This document shows positions 1 through 11,771 of a stretch of 64,000 nucleotides of DNA, piece after piece. The stretch is from Phyto melanocephala (taxonomy: Eukaryota > Arthropoda > Insecta > Diptera > Rhinophoridae), in NCBI GenBank assembly GCA_941918925.1, contig OW799233.1, forward strand, positions 78,991,797-79,055,796. Direction: 5' to 3'. The stretch's first letter is position 1; every line of letters starts with the position of its first letter. A model generated the notes under the pieces. The model had not been told where the DNA came from and ran no database searches. It worked only from the letters and a program-made list of their open reading frames with translations. Made by a program: the position numbers and the translations under genes.

Positions 1-91
1 TTTGTTTGTTAAAATAAACAAATAAAAAAAGTCTGTTAAAAAAAGTAAACAAATGAATTTTAATCACGACAAAAAAATTAATCTCTTCAAA

Positions 92-222
92 AGAGTTTTA
101 TTTTATGAAGGCGAAATGAGTTTTACTTTAGACGGAAAAAATAAAGATAAGATTTATTTTAGACGGAAAAAATAAAACTCCTAAAATTAGTTTTATTTTA
201 GACGGAAAACATAAAACTCTTT
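92..222. repeat. Short tandem repeat, three units with TTTTAGACGG core
   Basis: Three imperfect units of about 30-35 bases share the core TTTTAGACGGAAAA followed by ATAAA, each opening with GTTTTA or GATTTA. Because the units start GTTTTATTTT and end AAAATAAAAC they can also pair with one another. They lie downstream (3') of the Cad96Ca gene. No gene is seen here. Confidence 0.6.
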
Positions 223-344
223 TTTTTAAGATCACCACAGATTCTGGAAGAGCTCGCCAGTTCGAATCTATTGATACATGACACTATAAGTCTCCGTTAG
301 CTCTAACATGAAGAGTTTTTATGTTTAAATTTTCCGGATAACTG

Positions 345-520
345 TTATTTACGGTCCCTGGTTTTTACCCGTTTTCACCCTTTAGGTGTTGAAGATTCAA
401 AAAAAGGCCAGAATTTTCTTAATTTAATTTGTATCATTTTTAGTTTTTCAGATATAAGATTACCGATTTTACCCGTTTTTACCAACTTAAAGTACGAATT
501 TCCATGAGTTCTTCTTGGTG
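345..520 (-). repeat. Fragment of Helitron-like family B repeat
   Basis: Read on the minus strand this stretch matches the family whose better copies start near 10143, 25310 and 41539: a piece about taking a short form of GTACTTTAAG, then ACGGGTAAAA, CGGTAATCTTATATCTG and AAAACTAAAAATGATAC. It is an isolated fragment without visible ends. Confidence 0.55.
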
Positions 521-654
521 GAGAAAATACAAGATCTAGCAATGAATAAAACAAATTAGGCAATACTGCAACAATTCTATATGCTGCTATATTTGCCATA
601 TGATGAAAAGCTGAAGTTCTCTTTTCAACAAATAACATTTCTGTCATCACATAC

Positions 655-792
655 ACGATATGTTGAAATCGCCAACATAAATTTTATGGCATTTTTAAAA
701 AAGTGTTAACAAATATTATGATATAATATATAATAGATATAATGGCACTTGCAACAAATTTTTAAGCATAATTGGCTGATTCAACATATCGT
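655..792. repeat. Small element flanked by 13-bp inverted repeats
   Basis: ACGATATGTTGAA at 655-667 is the exact reverse complement of the bases at 780-792. The 112-base spacer is AT-rich and non-coding. The nearby text at 555-650 resembles 5320-5410 (both contain GCAACAATTCTATATGCT), so this is probably part of a dispersed MITE-like repeat. Confidence 0.4.
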
Positions 793-799
793 CTAGACT

Positions 800-1253
800 A
801 AGCTTAACAAGTTCTTAATGTTTCATATAAAGAAAAACAGCTGATACGCATTTATTTAAACAAAGTATTAAAAAACACTTTCAGAAATACTCTTATTTCT
901 ACAAGAAATAAATTTTATTTTCAAAAAATTCTTGAATATACTATGAGTTAAAATCTGATTTAACTAAACTTGTAGTGTGAACGAAAGGTCAGCTGTTAGT
1001 GGTTTTAATGTTAAAACCAGGTTTTAACTTTAAGTGTAAAAACACTATAAAATGTTGAAAAATTAATAAAAATTTATGTATGTATGTAACTTCAAATTTA
1101 ATTTTTTGTAAATAAAAAAATGTTTTTAGCAGTGCTCATAGGTATTAACATTTTATTAATATACAATAGACACAGTTTTCAGTTTAGAGCTAATAAAAAT
1201 ATAGAAAATGTATAACGGCTTATATAAATAAATAAAATATTAAATATGAGAAT
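800..1253. other. AT-rich 3' flank of Cad96Ca, no gene seen
   Basis: No coding sequence or recognised repeat could be supported here. It is simple AT-rich flanking DNA beyond the likely end of the Cad96Ca transcript. Confidence 0.4.
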
Positions 1254-1270
1254 TTTATTTTTATTTTATT
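1254..1270 (-). promoter_or_regulatory. Candidate polyadenylation signals of Cad96Ca
   Basis: Three AATAAA hexamers lie close together on the minus strand (1254-1259, 1260-1265, 1265-1270), about 315 bases after the Cad96Ca stop codon. They are the first such hexamers downstream of the stop that I could find. In DNA this AT-rich a chance match is easy, so the call is tentative. Confidence 0.3.
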
Positions 1271-1584
1271 TCAATATTGTGTAAAAGTATATTTAATCAG
1301 GTCAGCCAGACATAATCAAATAAAGTTAAAGCAAAATAAATATATTTACGAACGTGAATACATACTTATGTAGAATGTTTAAATTAAAATTAATGAATTA
1401 GAAATGACTGTTTAATAACAACTAATATTATTTACAAAAAAAAAAGCATATATTAAGATACACAAAGAAAGGACACTTTTTTGTGGCAGTACACTTCAGT
1501 GAATAATCGGTAAACATCCTGAGCTGTATTGATATGAAAGCAAGTAATTAACCAAATTTCAAAACTTGCCCTCATTCAAATAAA

Positions 1585-1809
1585 TTAAACTTTTTCGCCG
1601 CTTAGACTAACAATGTTGTAGTAATTGTGATCTGGAAATCTTTCCAATTCTATATAATCCATTTCAGTGTGTAAAAGTTTGTCAAGCATTATCACCAATT
1701 CTCCAAATGTAGGTCGCTCATTAGGATCGTGTGACCAACAATAGTACATGATGTTATAAAGTTCTCTTCTACAATGCTCAGGTTTCTCTAATCGAAAGCC
1801 ATCACGAAC
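1585..1809 (-). CDS. Cad96Ca: Cad96Ca exon 10, kinase C-lobe end and C-terminal tail
   Basis: Encodes residues 697-770 and the TAA stop (1585-1587). It starts [10 protein letters not shown] and carries the tyrosine-kinase motif [12 protein letters not shown] of subdomain XI, followed by a tail ending in VSLSGEKV. The tail holds several tyrosines (MDYIELE and NYYNI) that could be phosphorylation and docking sites; that is inference. The acceptor is TTTTTTTCAG, and phase is 0. Confidence 0.95.
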   Translation of the reverse strand, partial: VRDGFRLEKPEHCRRELYNIMYYCWSHDPNERPTFGELVIMLDKLLHTEMDYIELERFPDHNYYNIVSLSGEKV

Positions 1810-4800
1810 CTGAAAAAAATAAATCTAATAAAAACATGAAAGCACAAATCAAGTTAAAAAAAAAAATAACCTTGCGCATAACATCAGATGCCGAAATGCC
1901 AGGATAAGGCGTTGAACCCAGTGTTACAATCTCCCACATTAGTATGCCAAAGCTCCATATATCGGATTTGGCAGAAAATATATTGTCATAAAGCGACTCC
2001 GTTGCCATCCATCTGGAATATAAAGTAAAATAAATATATATAGTATTTATCTAATTAAGGAACTTTTAAATATGTATGTACATGTATATTTGCGACTTAA
2101 ACGCTAGATGCTAAAACACATGCTGTTATTTAATTTTCATTCGTTTATTTGACATTAATTTAATTTACATTTTAATTCATTTTTGCATTTGTGTGATTTA
2201 CTCTAGTCTAACTAAGATGTTTTTTTTTTTTGCAACTTTGGCAAAAATTTGGAATAAAGTTAGCATAAAGTTTATTCATAAAACACATGCCAAACTCTGG
2301 CTAATGATTTGCTAAACTCTTGTTAACGAGCTGCTAAGCGTTTGCCGACTTGTGAAAAACAGCTGTTCTGTTTTTAAACAAAAGAATAAAAATTTTTGTG
2401 CACAAATAATTTATTATTCATTATTTTTTTAATTTATTTTTAAGTTTTAAAAATTGCTAGTATGGATGGGGAAACAAAAAAAAAGTCAAAATCAGGGATG
2501 ATATACAAAAAATGGTTGAATTTTTGAGGAGTATCATGCAACTTCAGAGTTGATTTATAAAAAGTTGGCAAACGGATAAAAGTTTGTTATGAATAATCTC
2601 TGTGCCAACGAGCAGCCAAGCTTAATCGGCATTCTAGTTAGCAGCTCGTTGTACGTAGTGTATAAACTGTGGCTAACTTTTTGTTATGAATAGGGCCGTA
2701 AATATCTAAAATGATTTCCCGTTAGATGATGTATTTGACGCACAATACGGGTTGCTAATAAAAATTTTCTGTTTGAAACACAGCCAAACAAATTCTTCAG
2801 ACAACAAATCAAATAATTTTTAACGCAAAATAATTGCTAAGTATACATGAATCTTTATTTTTCGTTTATTTATTAAAAATTTATAAATACCAAATTGCTT
2901 CATATGTGAAAATATATAATTTATCTCTGTATGCGGTTAAGAAAATTCTAGATGTTCGGTTTGCATTGCGTGAGAGCTGGCACTGTAATAAAAACTACTT
3001 TCGCTCTTTAAGATCTTATCCAATAGGAACACAGGTTACATGAAGTTTGAGCACCATGAATTGCCAGTTTGTTTTTATATGAAAATTTTTTTCGAAAACA
3101 TTATGTATTATCTAAGAACTTGTAGTAACCCTGTCATTAAATTACTGACTGTTTAAAATTATTAGCAAAAAAAAAAAAAAAATAGCTTGAGTGACATGCG
3201 CAGAAAAATTCAATCTGTGCCTGGAAAGTCGTTATCTTTATTCTATGTATCTTGGACAATGCAAGTAGTTGTACACAGGTTTGTTAGATTTATTTTCGCC
3301 AAATTCAAAGTTTAAAATAGTCAAAACAACCAAAGCTTCTTTTTTTTTAGTTTTTGACAATAAAATATATGTTTTGGTAATTATTGAAAATATTTTTTAT
3401 AAATCCAAAAAAAAAAAAAAAAACAAATCAAAATCGCTAAACTATAAATTCTTTCGTAGTGCAGAGATATAAGCACTTTTCAGGGAAATAACTTTTTTTA
3501 CTCAGGAAATATACTTTCGAAGTTTCGTCGCTCTACGTCAATGCGTTTAGACACAATCGCATTTTATTCGATGTTGGAAGGACATTGTTTTTTTACCTAC
3601 TCTTGCATTACTATCTATAACTCTCTTCGTTATTTTCCGATTTAGCCCATTTTCAATACCAATCGAACCGTGTGTATAAGAAATATGCTGGCAAATAAAA
3701 TATATAAAAATATCTTAAATATTATTATTATTATTCTTGTCGTAGTTTTATAAAAATTCGAAAACAATATGAATTTAGTTCTGTGGGTGGTAGTTCTTTT
3801 GAACACAAACGTTTTAAATGCACTTGCTTATGAAAGAATCGGAACAAATTTAAATTTGTATACCAAGGCGCCTAGGATATAACATATATCTTTGCGGTCC
3901 TATAAACTATAAAAGATTTAATAAAAGCTTATAAATGGGAAAGTCAATTGAGCATTGATCGTCTAGCCGTGTGTTTCTTGAAATCAACTTTTTAAAAACC
4001 CCATATGATGTACACACCCGTATGCGAAATTTAACTTTTATTTACCCAATGGCCGGTCGTAATAAAATTTGATTTTAAAAGTTAATCTGCTTAACTTTTT
4101 GTAAGAACTCAATGTTTTAAAGACATTATTTTTTTTTATTTGTGGCTTGAGTTAATTTTATTTCAAATTTTTTTTTTTCGTTGTTCAACTCAGCGTAATG
4201 GAGGATGAGTCAAAATTACTCTCCACTTTTTGAATTGCTTGTGTTGATTATTTTAGCTGCACTTTTCTTTATTCTTGTCAATAACTGCAAATATTGTACT
4301 TGTATGTCTTGCATATTTTTGTTTTAATCTTCAAAAGGTTTTTTATTTCAACATTGACCTTTTTCAAATTAAATTCAAAATCCTCTAAAGCAAATTCGGT
4401 ATTCTGCAAATCAACTTATGCATTTTTTAAACTAAATTCAGAACTGAAATTTAATATTTAACAAACTAAATTCATCTAAAAAGCCTGGCTTTGATATACC
4501 AAATGCCAAAAGAAATTTAACAGAGTTAAATAAATGACCAACAAAAGTTACAAATTTAAGTCTACACGTGGACACTCACTTTAAAAACAAGATCTTCCCA
4601 TTCTCAGAAAACACTTTTGGCAGTTTAAACAAAAACATGCCAAATTTTCGCCGAGATAAAAGTGTTTTAAATTAATTTTTTTTTTGGCTGAGCTTGCGTG
4701 TCTTTTTATAATTCTATTTTTTTTAAGTTTTAGTTATAATAAAATTTTAAGAACGATTTTAAATAAATTTTTAACATAGTTAACTGTAGTCTAACCGTCA

Positions 4801-7800
4801 AGCCCTTTCATTTGATACCCATATTGATGGCGTTAAGAAGAACAAGTTAGAGCACTATTGTTGGCTGTGTCGAATTTTAGATGTCCACCACCAATTGTGA
4901 ATAGTACTTTTGTACCATAAAATTAATTGTTTTATTTACAATTCTTATCACTATAGAGTAATTTTTATACTACAATATGTATGAATTTCTTTGTTTAAGT
5001 TCGAGTAGCCATTAAATATATTTAGTCTCAGAATGGAACCTAAACTATTTCTACAATAGGAATGTTATAATTTTAGCAAAACTGAAGACTACGAATCGTT
5101 AGGTAAAGGAAGTTAAAAATTAATTTTAGTTTTGTGTGGATGTGGCTGTGGCACTTGAATTTAAGCAAAAGCCTTATACGGGAGAAAGGCGATAGAGTTG
5201 TCGTGTCATATTACTTCTTGATATTAAATTTAGATTAATCAGAAAACCACACTGACGAAATTTAAGCTTCGTATATATATTTTTGGCGGTTATAACTTGC
5301 AAAATCGAACATAGAAAAATATGACAAATTAGGCAACACTGCAACAATTCTATATGCTACTAAATTTGCGAAAGCTTTCATTAACTTTTAAACAAATAAC
5401 ATATCTGTCAGCATACGCAAAAAAGTTGTCAGGCACTAATATACTACAAAAGCTATACATTTTTAGTAGTGCATCTAAAACTCCACGCATATAAAATCAG
5501 AATAAAAATTATGTCTAATGACATCGATTTCCCAATTGTAACGGAGTTTTCAGTACATTTAAAAAAATTCCTTTAGGCAATTTATCACAGTCAAACATGA
5601 CGGAAATGTTCGAATTCTTATTGGAATCTATATGCCAAAACCACAAAGAACTTGAACGATCGAGTACAACTTCGATTGAGATTAAATGCCTTAATTGCCT
5701 TCTGGGATAACATAAAAAAGTGATAAGCATTGAAAACTAAATCAATATAAAATTGTGTGTGCATATTTTTAAAATGACATTCGAAAAACAAATATGTATG
5801 TATGTATACAAATATACACTTATTTGACAGTTTTAATTATTATTTTTACATATTTGTTTAGTGATGGGACCATGCTATCATAAAATATTTCATTGCAAAT
5901 ACGTAATGACGACAACTCGCGGCTCGGGAGTAGATATTGCTAATATAATAAAAAAAAGGTCGTCTTGGCCATAAAAAAACGTCTTAAAGTAATCCTTCAA
6001 GTAATTTGACCACAAACTATATTTAACAGTAAGTAATGACAATAAATAAACTAAACTCAAAAAAACACTGAAATACAAAAGCGAAAATTAAACTAAATAA
6101 CCAAAATGAAAACCATGCAGCCAATCCCGAAGCAGCCACAAATGAGAACAACCAGCTCATACATATGTATGTATGTCTTAAGTAGAAGCGACACATTATT
6201 AAACTAGTTGGAATGCAATAGAAAAAACATTTAGAAGATGTATAGATTGAAAGCTTATATTAAGATCCTATTATCAAGTAAGATACAAAATCATTTTGAT
6301 ATAGTATCAATGATGCAATCACACTGAAGAAAGATTCTGATATTTGTTATTGTTCACTGAAAAAAAAAAAAAGAAAAACTATAATAAAAATTTTTAATTA
6401 CGCATGTATTTCTTTTGGAAATAATGTCAGTCACATCTGAAAACAAAACATATATTTTGAATACTCTTTTAAAATTTCAGACAATTATGAAGTCTGTAAA
6501 AAATTTTCGAACAATAGGAAAAGGAACTAAGAGGTACAGAGAACAAAATGTTGTTCTCTGCACACATACTTCCTTGCCAACTAAATTCTGCTGTTTACCT
6601 CTTAATTCCTCAAGAGTGTAAGGGGACTATAGTTAGCGATTTATAGCTTAAATTTTAATATAATACAAATCGAGTTTTTTTTCTAGCGATTTTTAAACTT
6701 CATTATAAATAAAGTTCGCAACTCTAGAAATGTGCAATTTTGGAGTCGTTTCGATTTACTTTAGGAAAGGAATTCAAGTCGAAAAAAATAAATAAATAGA
6801 TATGTAGATAGAAAAATAAATTGTTAGAATAAAGTTATGTGTTTAGCTTTAAAATTATTTACAAATACTTAGATTACGGGCGTCCGCATTACATACTAGT
6901 ATAAATAATCTCACCTAATAGGCAATTTTCCTTCACTTTTACGTTCATAAACCTTTGAAGTGATAACATCACGAGCAAATCCGAAATCTGCCACTTTACA
7001 AGTATGATCATCTGCAATCAGTATATTTCGAGCTGCTAAATCTCTATGGATTATCTAAAAAAACACGATTTTAGTTTTTTACTTACATATATAATTGTTA
7101 ATTTAAAATTTCAAAATTAATTTTGAGTAAATTTATTTAAAATATTTTATTTTAAATGTTTATCTGTTTATATATATAAAAGTGATACTCTGTCTGTATG
7201 TGTGTGTTAGCTATAGACTCCGAAACCGTAAAGCCGCTCGGACTCAACCTTCGGCAAGTTATTGTACACATTCCAGGGAGTGTTTATGGGTGATAAAAAG
7301 TGGGCGGGGCTACGCCCATCTACATATACATAAAAATGAAATACGCCCATACAAAATAAATATTAATTTTAAATTTTTACATTTTAATTTTTTTCGTGAT
7401 TAGAAAAGTGGGCAGTGCCACCCCCATTAAAAATAAGTTATTATTTTCTGCTATTTCCACGCATTCCAATTGTTCCCACCGATTTGCCTTTCAACTTCCA
7501 TCGACAACAGTTTCTAGTTCGCCTTGCCTTCGCTTTACCATCAACAAAGCACAAGGACAATCTCTGCGTATTGCAGGATTGAATATGGAAATTCCAGGCT
7601 TTCCAAATTACCAGCTGTTCGTCGCATACTCCAGAGTGGAAACACCAAAAAATTTGTTCATTTTTGCAGCAAATGGAAAAACCATTGCAATAAAAATCAA
7701 TAAAATATTATTTTTATTATATTCAATTAAAATTCAGAATGCTTTTTATTCATTAGGAGCGTGGCGAATTTGAATTTATGTGGTTTTAAAATATTCAATT

Positions 7801-10800
7801 TTTTTTTATATAAACATAATATTTAGATAATTGATAACTGGGCTTTGATATTTCTGTTAAGGTTTGTGCTTTCTGTAAAGTTTGTAGATTTCTGTTAAGG
7901 TTTGTACTTTCTGTTAATTAATGCGTTTCATGCGAAGACCAGCAGCGGTTATTTGAAATTTGGGATTTCCCTTATAGATTTTGTAGGCAGGCGACGATAA
8001 AATGTTCTAACGTACGTTTGCAGTTTAGTCATTGACAGTTGAATTTTGCAATAAATTTAAAATATTTATTGTGGTGGAATTTTACAGAGATTTTTAAATT
8101 TTTATTATCGAAGGTGTTGAAGTTTCGCTCAAAAAAGTAAGTGTAATTTTTTTTATGGTTTCAATGCTAACATAAAATTTTTGGATTCGATTTTAAGAAA
8201 TTGATATGAATAAAAATAAGAAAAAACGACAAACGATTTCTTTAGAGACCAAAATCGAAATTTTGGACCGCTTAGCATATGGAGCTAAAAATAAGGCTCT
8301 GGCAGACCACTTTAAACTATGCGAATCATCAACCAGAGCCATCAGAAAAAAATGAAATTTTCTTTTTTTATGCGAATTTGGTACATTTTTAATACTTTAA
8401 TTTTAATTTATGCGATTTTTTTAAATTCCGGAACGCATCCCTAGTTTTTGTATAGAGCTAGAGTCTTTTTTTATGCGGATTTATGCGGAACGCATCTACC
8501 GCATAAAAAAAGACCCGAGTGTACTGCGTTATCCATAAAAAATATTTTTTAAGTTAGGCCATAAAGTCTGAAATTTTTTTTAATTTTTTTTCGATCATTT
8601 TTTCGTAAGGTTTTTTTTGATTTTAAAATTATTTTTTTTTATTTTTAAATTAATTTTTTTTTAATTTTTTTTTATAATGTATTTTATAAAGTTATTTTTT
8701 TTAAAGTAATTTTGTAATTTATTATTGGCCTATTTCTTCGTTATATATGTATAATGTATAACAGATTATTATTATTTTTATTTTTTGGTAATAAATTAAT
8801 CATAGGAATCGTGGGTACGATTGAAAGCTTTAGATTCTTTAATATGTAAATGTGATCGGAATACCAGAAAAATTAAGCGAATTTAAAAATTCTTATGAAT
8901 AATGGACTGCATCAACGATATTAATGATAGTGTCAATAAATTTTTGTATGATGAGGTTGTTAATTTCATCGACAGATAATTGTGATCTTGAACACAACCA
9001 ATTACAGTCTCTTTGTAGTATATTTTCGAGGTCGGGATAAACTGCATCTATAAAATGTTTCAGGTCTCATAGTCTACAGACTGCAACATCTTATAGATGC
9101 AGACTATTTTGACCTCACAAAGTTTGTGCCGAAATTTGAAGAAAAAAGAAGAAGAAAAAAGAAGTGAAGTTGTTGTGGGAAATCATTATACATGTCCCCG
9201 CCAGAATGAGCTCTTATATTTGTCCGCAATTTCATCTTCTGAATGTCATTCCACAAAAAAACGATTGAAGGCATGCTTTGAGTATACATATGTTCTGCTT
9301 GCGTCCCTCTTATAACAACAGAAATCAAAAGTAACTTTCTTTTCTTTTAAAGTGTGGTTAATCGCTCCAACATGGGCTCTGCGACCAACATTATAGTCAC
9401 CAATAGAGGTTCGAGAATAAAAACTAAGCAAACTTTTTGTTATTGTAACGAACAAAACCAGACTTAATTAGCGACAATGTTGTTGTGACAAATTGTTATT
9501 AACTTTTATAAAAAATTAATTTGCTATTTATTATGTGGGGGGATAACCTCTGCTCTGATCCTAATCATTTGTGGATGTAATAAGGAAATTGTCGTAATAA
9601 TTAAAGTGTCCTACACACGAAATTAAATTATTTTTTTGTATGGTGGATACCATGCCTCCTGCTTCGATTCTAACCATTTTATTTTCAAATTGTTATCAAA
9701 GTAACTCGTTCAAAGTTTGAAGGGAATAGCTGCTATATTTCTCAAAATATGTCATAAAATAATTTGTATGGGAGGTACCACGCCCACTTCAAATATAAAG
9801 CAATAATATAGCCTATGTCCGTTCGGAGGATAGACCTAGAGCATTGGGAAACAAATTTTGAAATTAAATAAGTAGTTTCGAAGAAAACTCATTACATACA
9901 AACACACATTTCCTCTTTATTTAATTAATTAAAAAGTACAAAAATAAATCATCAGTTCGTTCAAAATTAAACAAATTTCGAGGATGGATATCACTTTATA
10001 CATTGCGGTCAAATTTTTGTTACCGAAAGCCATTTCTTAAATTATTGGAGACGCTGAACTTAAAAATTTTCTATACGACAATCGAAAACTCTACAATAAA
10101 AGTATTCTTTTTTTGCTCTATTTATGCTTAAGTATATACATGTCTATAATGTAAAGAGTAACGTGACTGACAACCAAAATGCAAAGAGGAGAGACATAAA
10201 ATTTGGAGAACCGGTTCCTACTTCGATGTAAAGCTCCACTAAGAAGGGGTTTATAGAAATTCGTACTTTAAAGGGGATATAATCGGAAACCTTATATCTG
10301 CTAAACTAAAAATTACAAAAGTTAACTTGAAAAGGTATTGTAATTTACACAAAAAAAATGCTGACAAGTGTTTGGCTTGGTACTTTTTTAGTACCTTTTG
10401 TAACTTCTAAGCACAAACTGCTAGGAAACAATTTTTATTAGTTTATTCGCGAAAAAATATTAATTTTATCGCATTTATAAGGGGTTAAAATTTTCCCTAT
10501 TTTTGGTGCTTTTTTTAAATTTCTAACATTATTTAATAAGACATAATTTGATCATTATTATCGCCTAAAACAATAAAGTTAGACAAAAATGGGAAAATAC
10601 CGGAAAATATCTGTAATTTCTTAGTAAAGGAAAAAAATTGCATAAAATTTGTAATCGGGATTTCAATAGACATTAAAGAGAAATTGAGAAAAATTTAAAA
10701 TTATACATAAATGGGTAGAAAGGAAAAAATTCGGCAAACAGTTTGGTACTTTTTAGAACACATTAATTTTAATGCCAAAAATAGTACATTTGTTCACTTT

Positions 10801-11719
10801 AAATCGAGTATATTAAACATTTTAAGCCTCTATTTGTACATTGATATAGAAAACCCAAAAAGGCACTTTTTATGTTGCTTTTCGTATTTTCTACGTTAAT
10901 GAAGCTAGAACTGTGATATAAGGGACTGTTGATTCTGGGAGAGACTGAAAATATTATGGGCAATTAAAAAGGTACTTTTTCAGTTTTTTGTTACTTTTTG
11001 TGTTTTTAATGTTCATAAAGCTAGAATTTCGACATCATTGACTATTGGTACAAGGTGAGACTGAAATGTTATGGGCGACCGAAAAGGTGCTTTTTCGCAT
11101 TTTTATGGTAGTTTTCGAATGTTTTACGTTTATAAAGCTAGAATTGTGAAATAAGGGACTCATATTTTTGGGATAGTTTTTCCAAAAATACATAAGAATA
11201 TTTCAAACTTATTAACCTGTTCGCCATTATGGTTATAGATATTCTATATTTATTTAAAATACACCTGTAAAAATACATATTGATGGTCACAAGTAGGAAG
11301 GCTCTGACTCGTATTTCTTACCTAATTGAGTTTTTAAGTGATTCCAATACATTTCACACAAAAACACCTCGACACTAAAATTTAAAGCAATAGTATTAAA
11401 AATAACAGTTCTACAAGCGATTCAAAAAAAGAATTTACATTCTGGTAATACAGTTTCTATTACGTTTCTACCTGTAAAACTGCAATTATCTGAGTTAGGT
11501 CCTTTCTACCTGTGACCAACGATATATTTTTTACACTTTATTACCATACCCCTCGTGATGTTAGATAATCCATTCCTTTGGCAACTTGATACATAAATGA
11601 TGTCAAATCTCCAGACGTCAGAATGTTTGATTTGCCATGCGTATTACCGTAGTGTCTGAAAGAAGAAATACACTTGTTAGTAATAAAATAAACACTAATC
11701 TATATATATAAAAGTGAAA

Positions 11720-11771
<52 letters not shown>

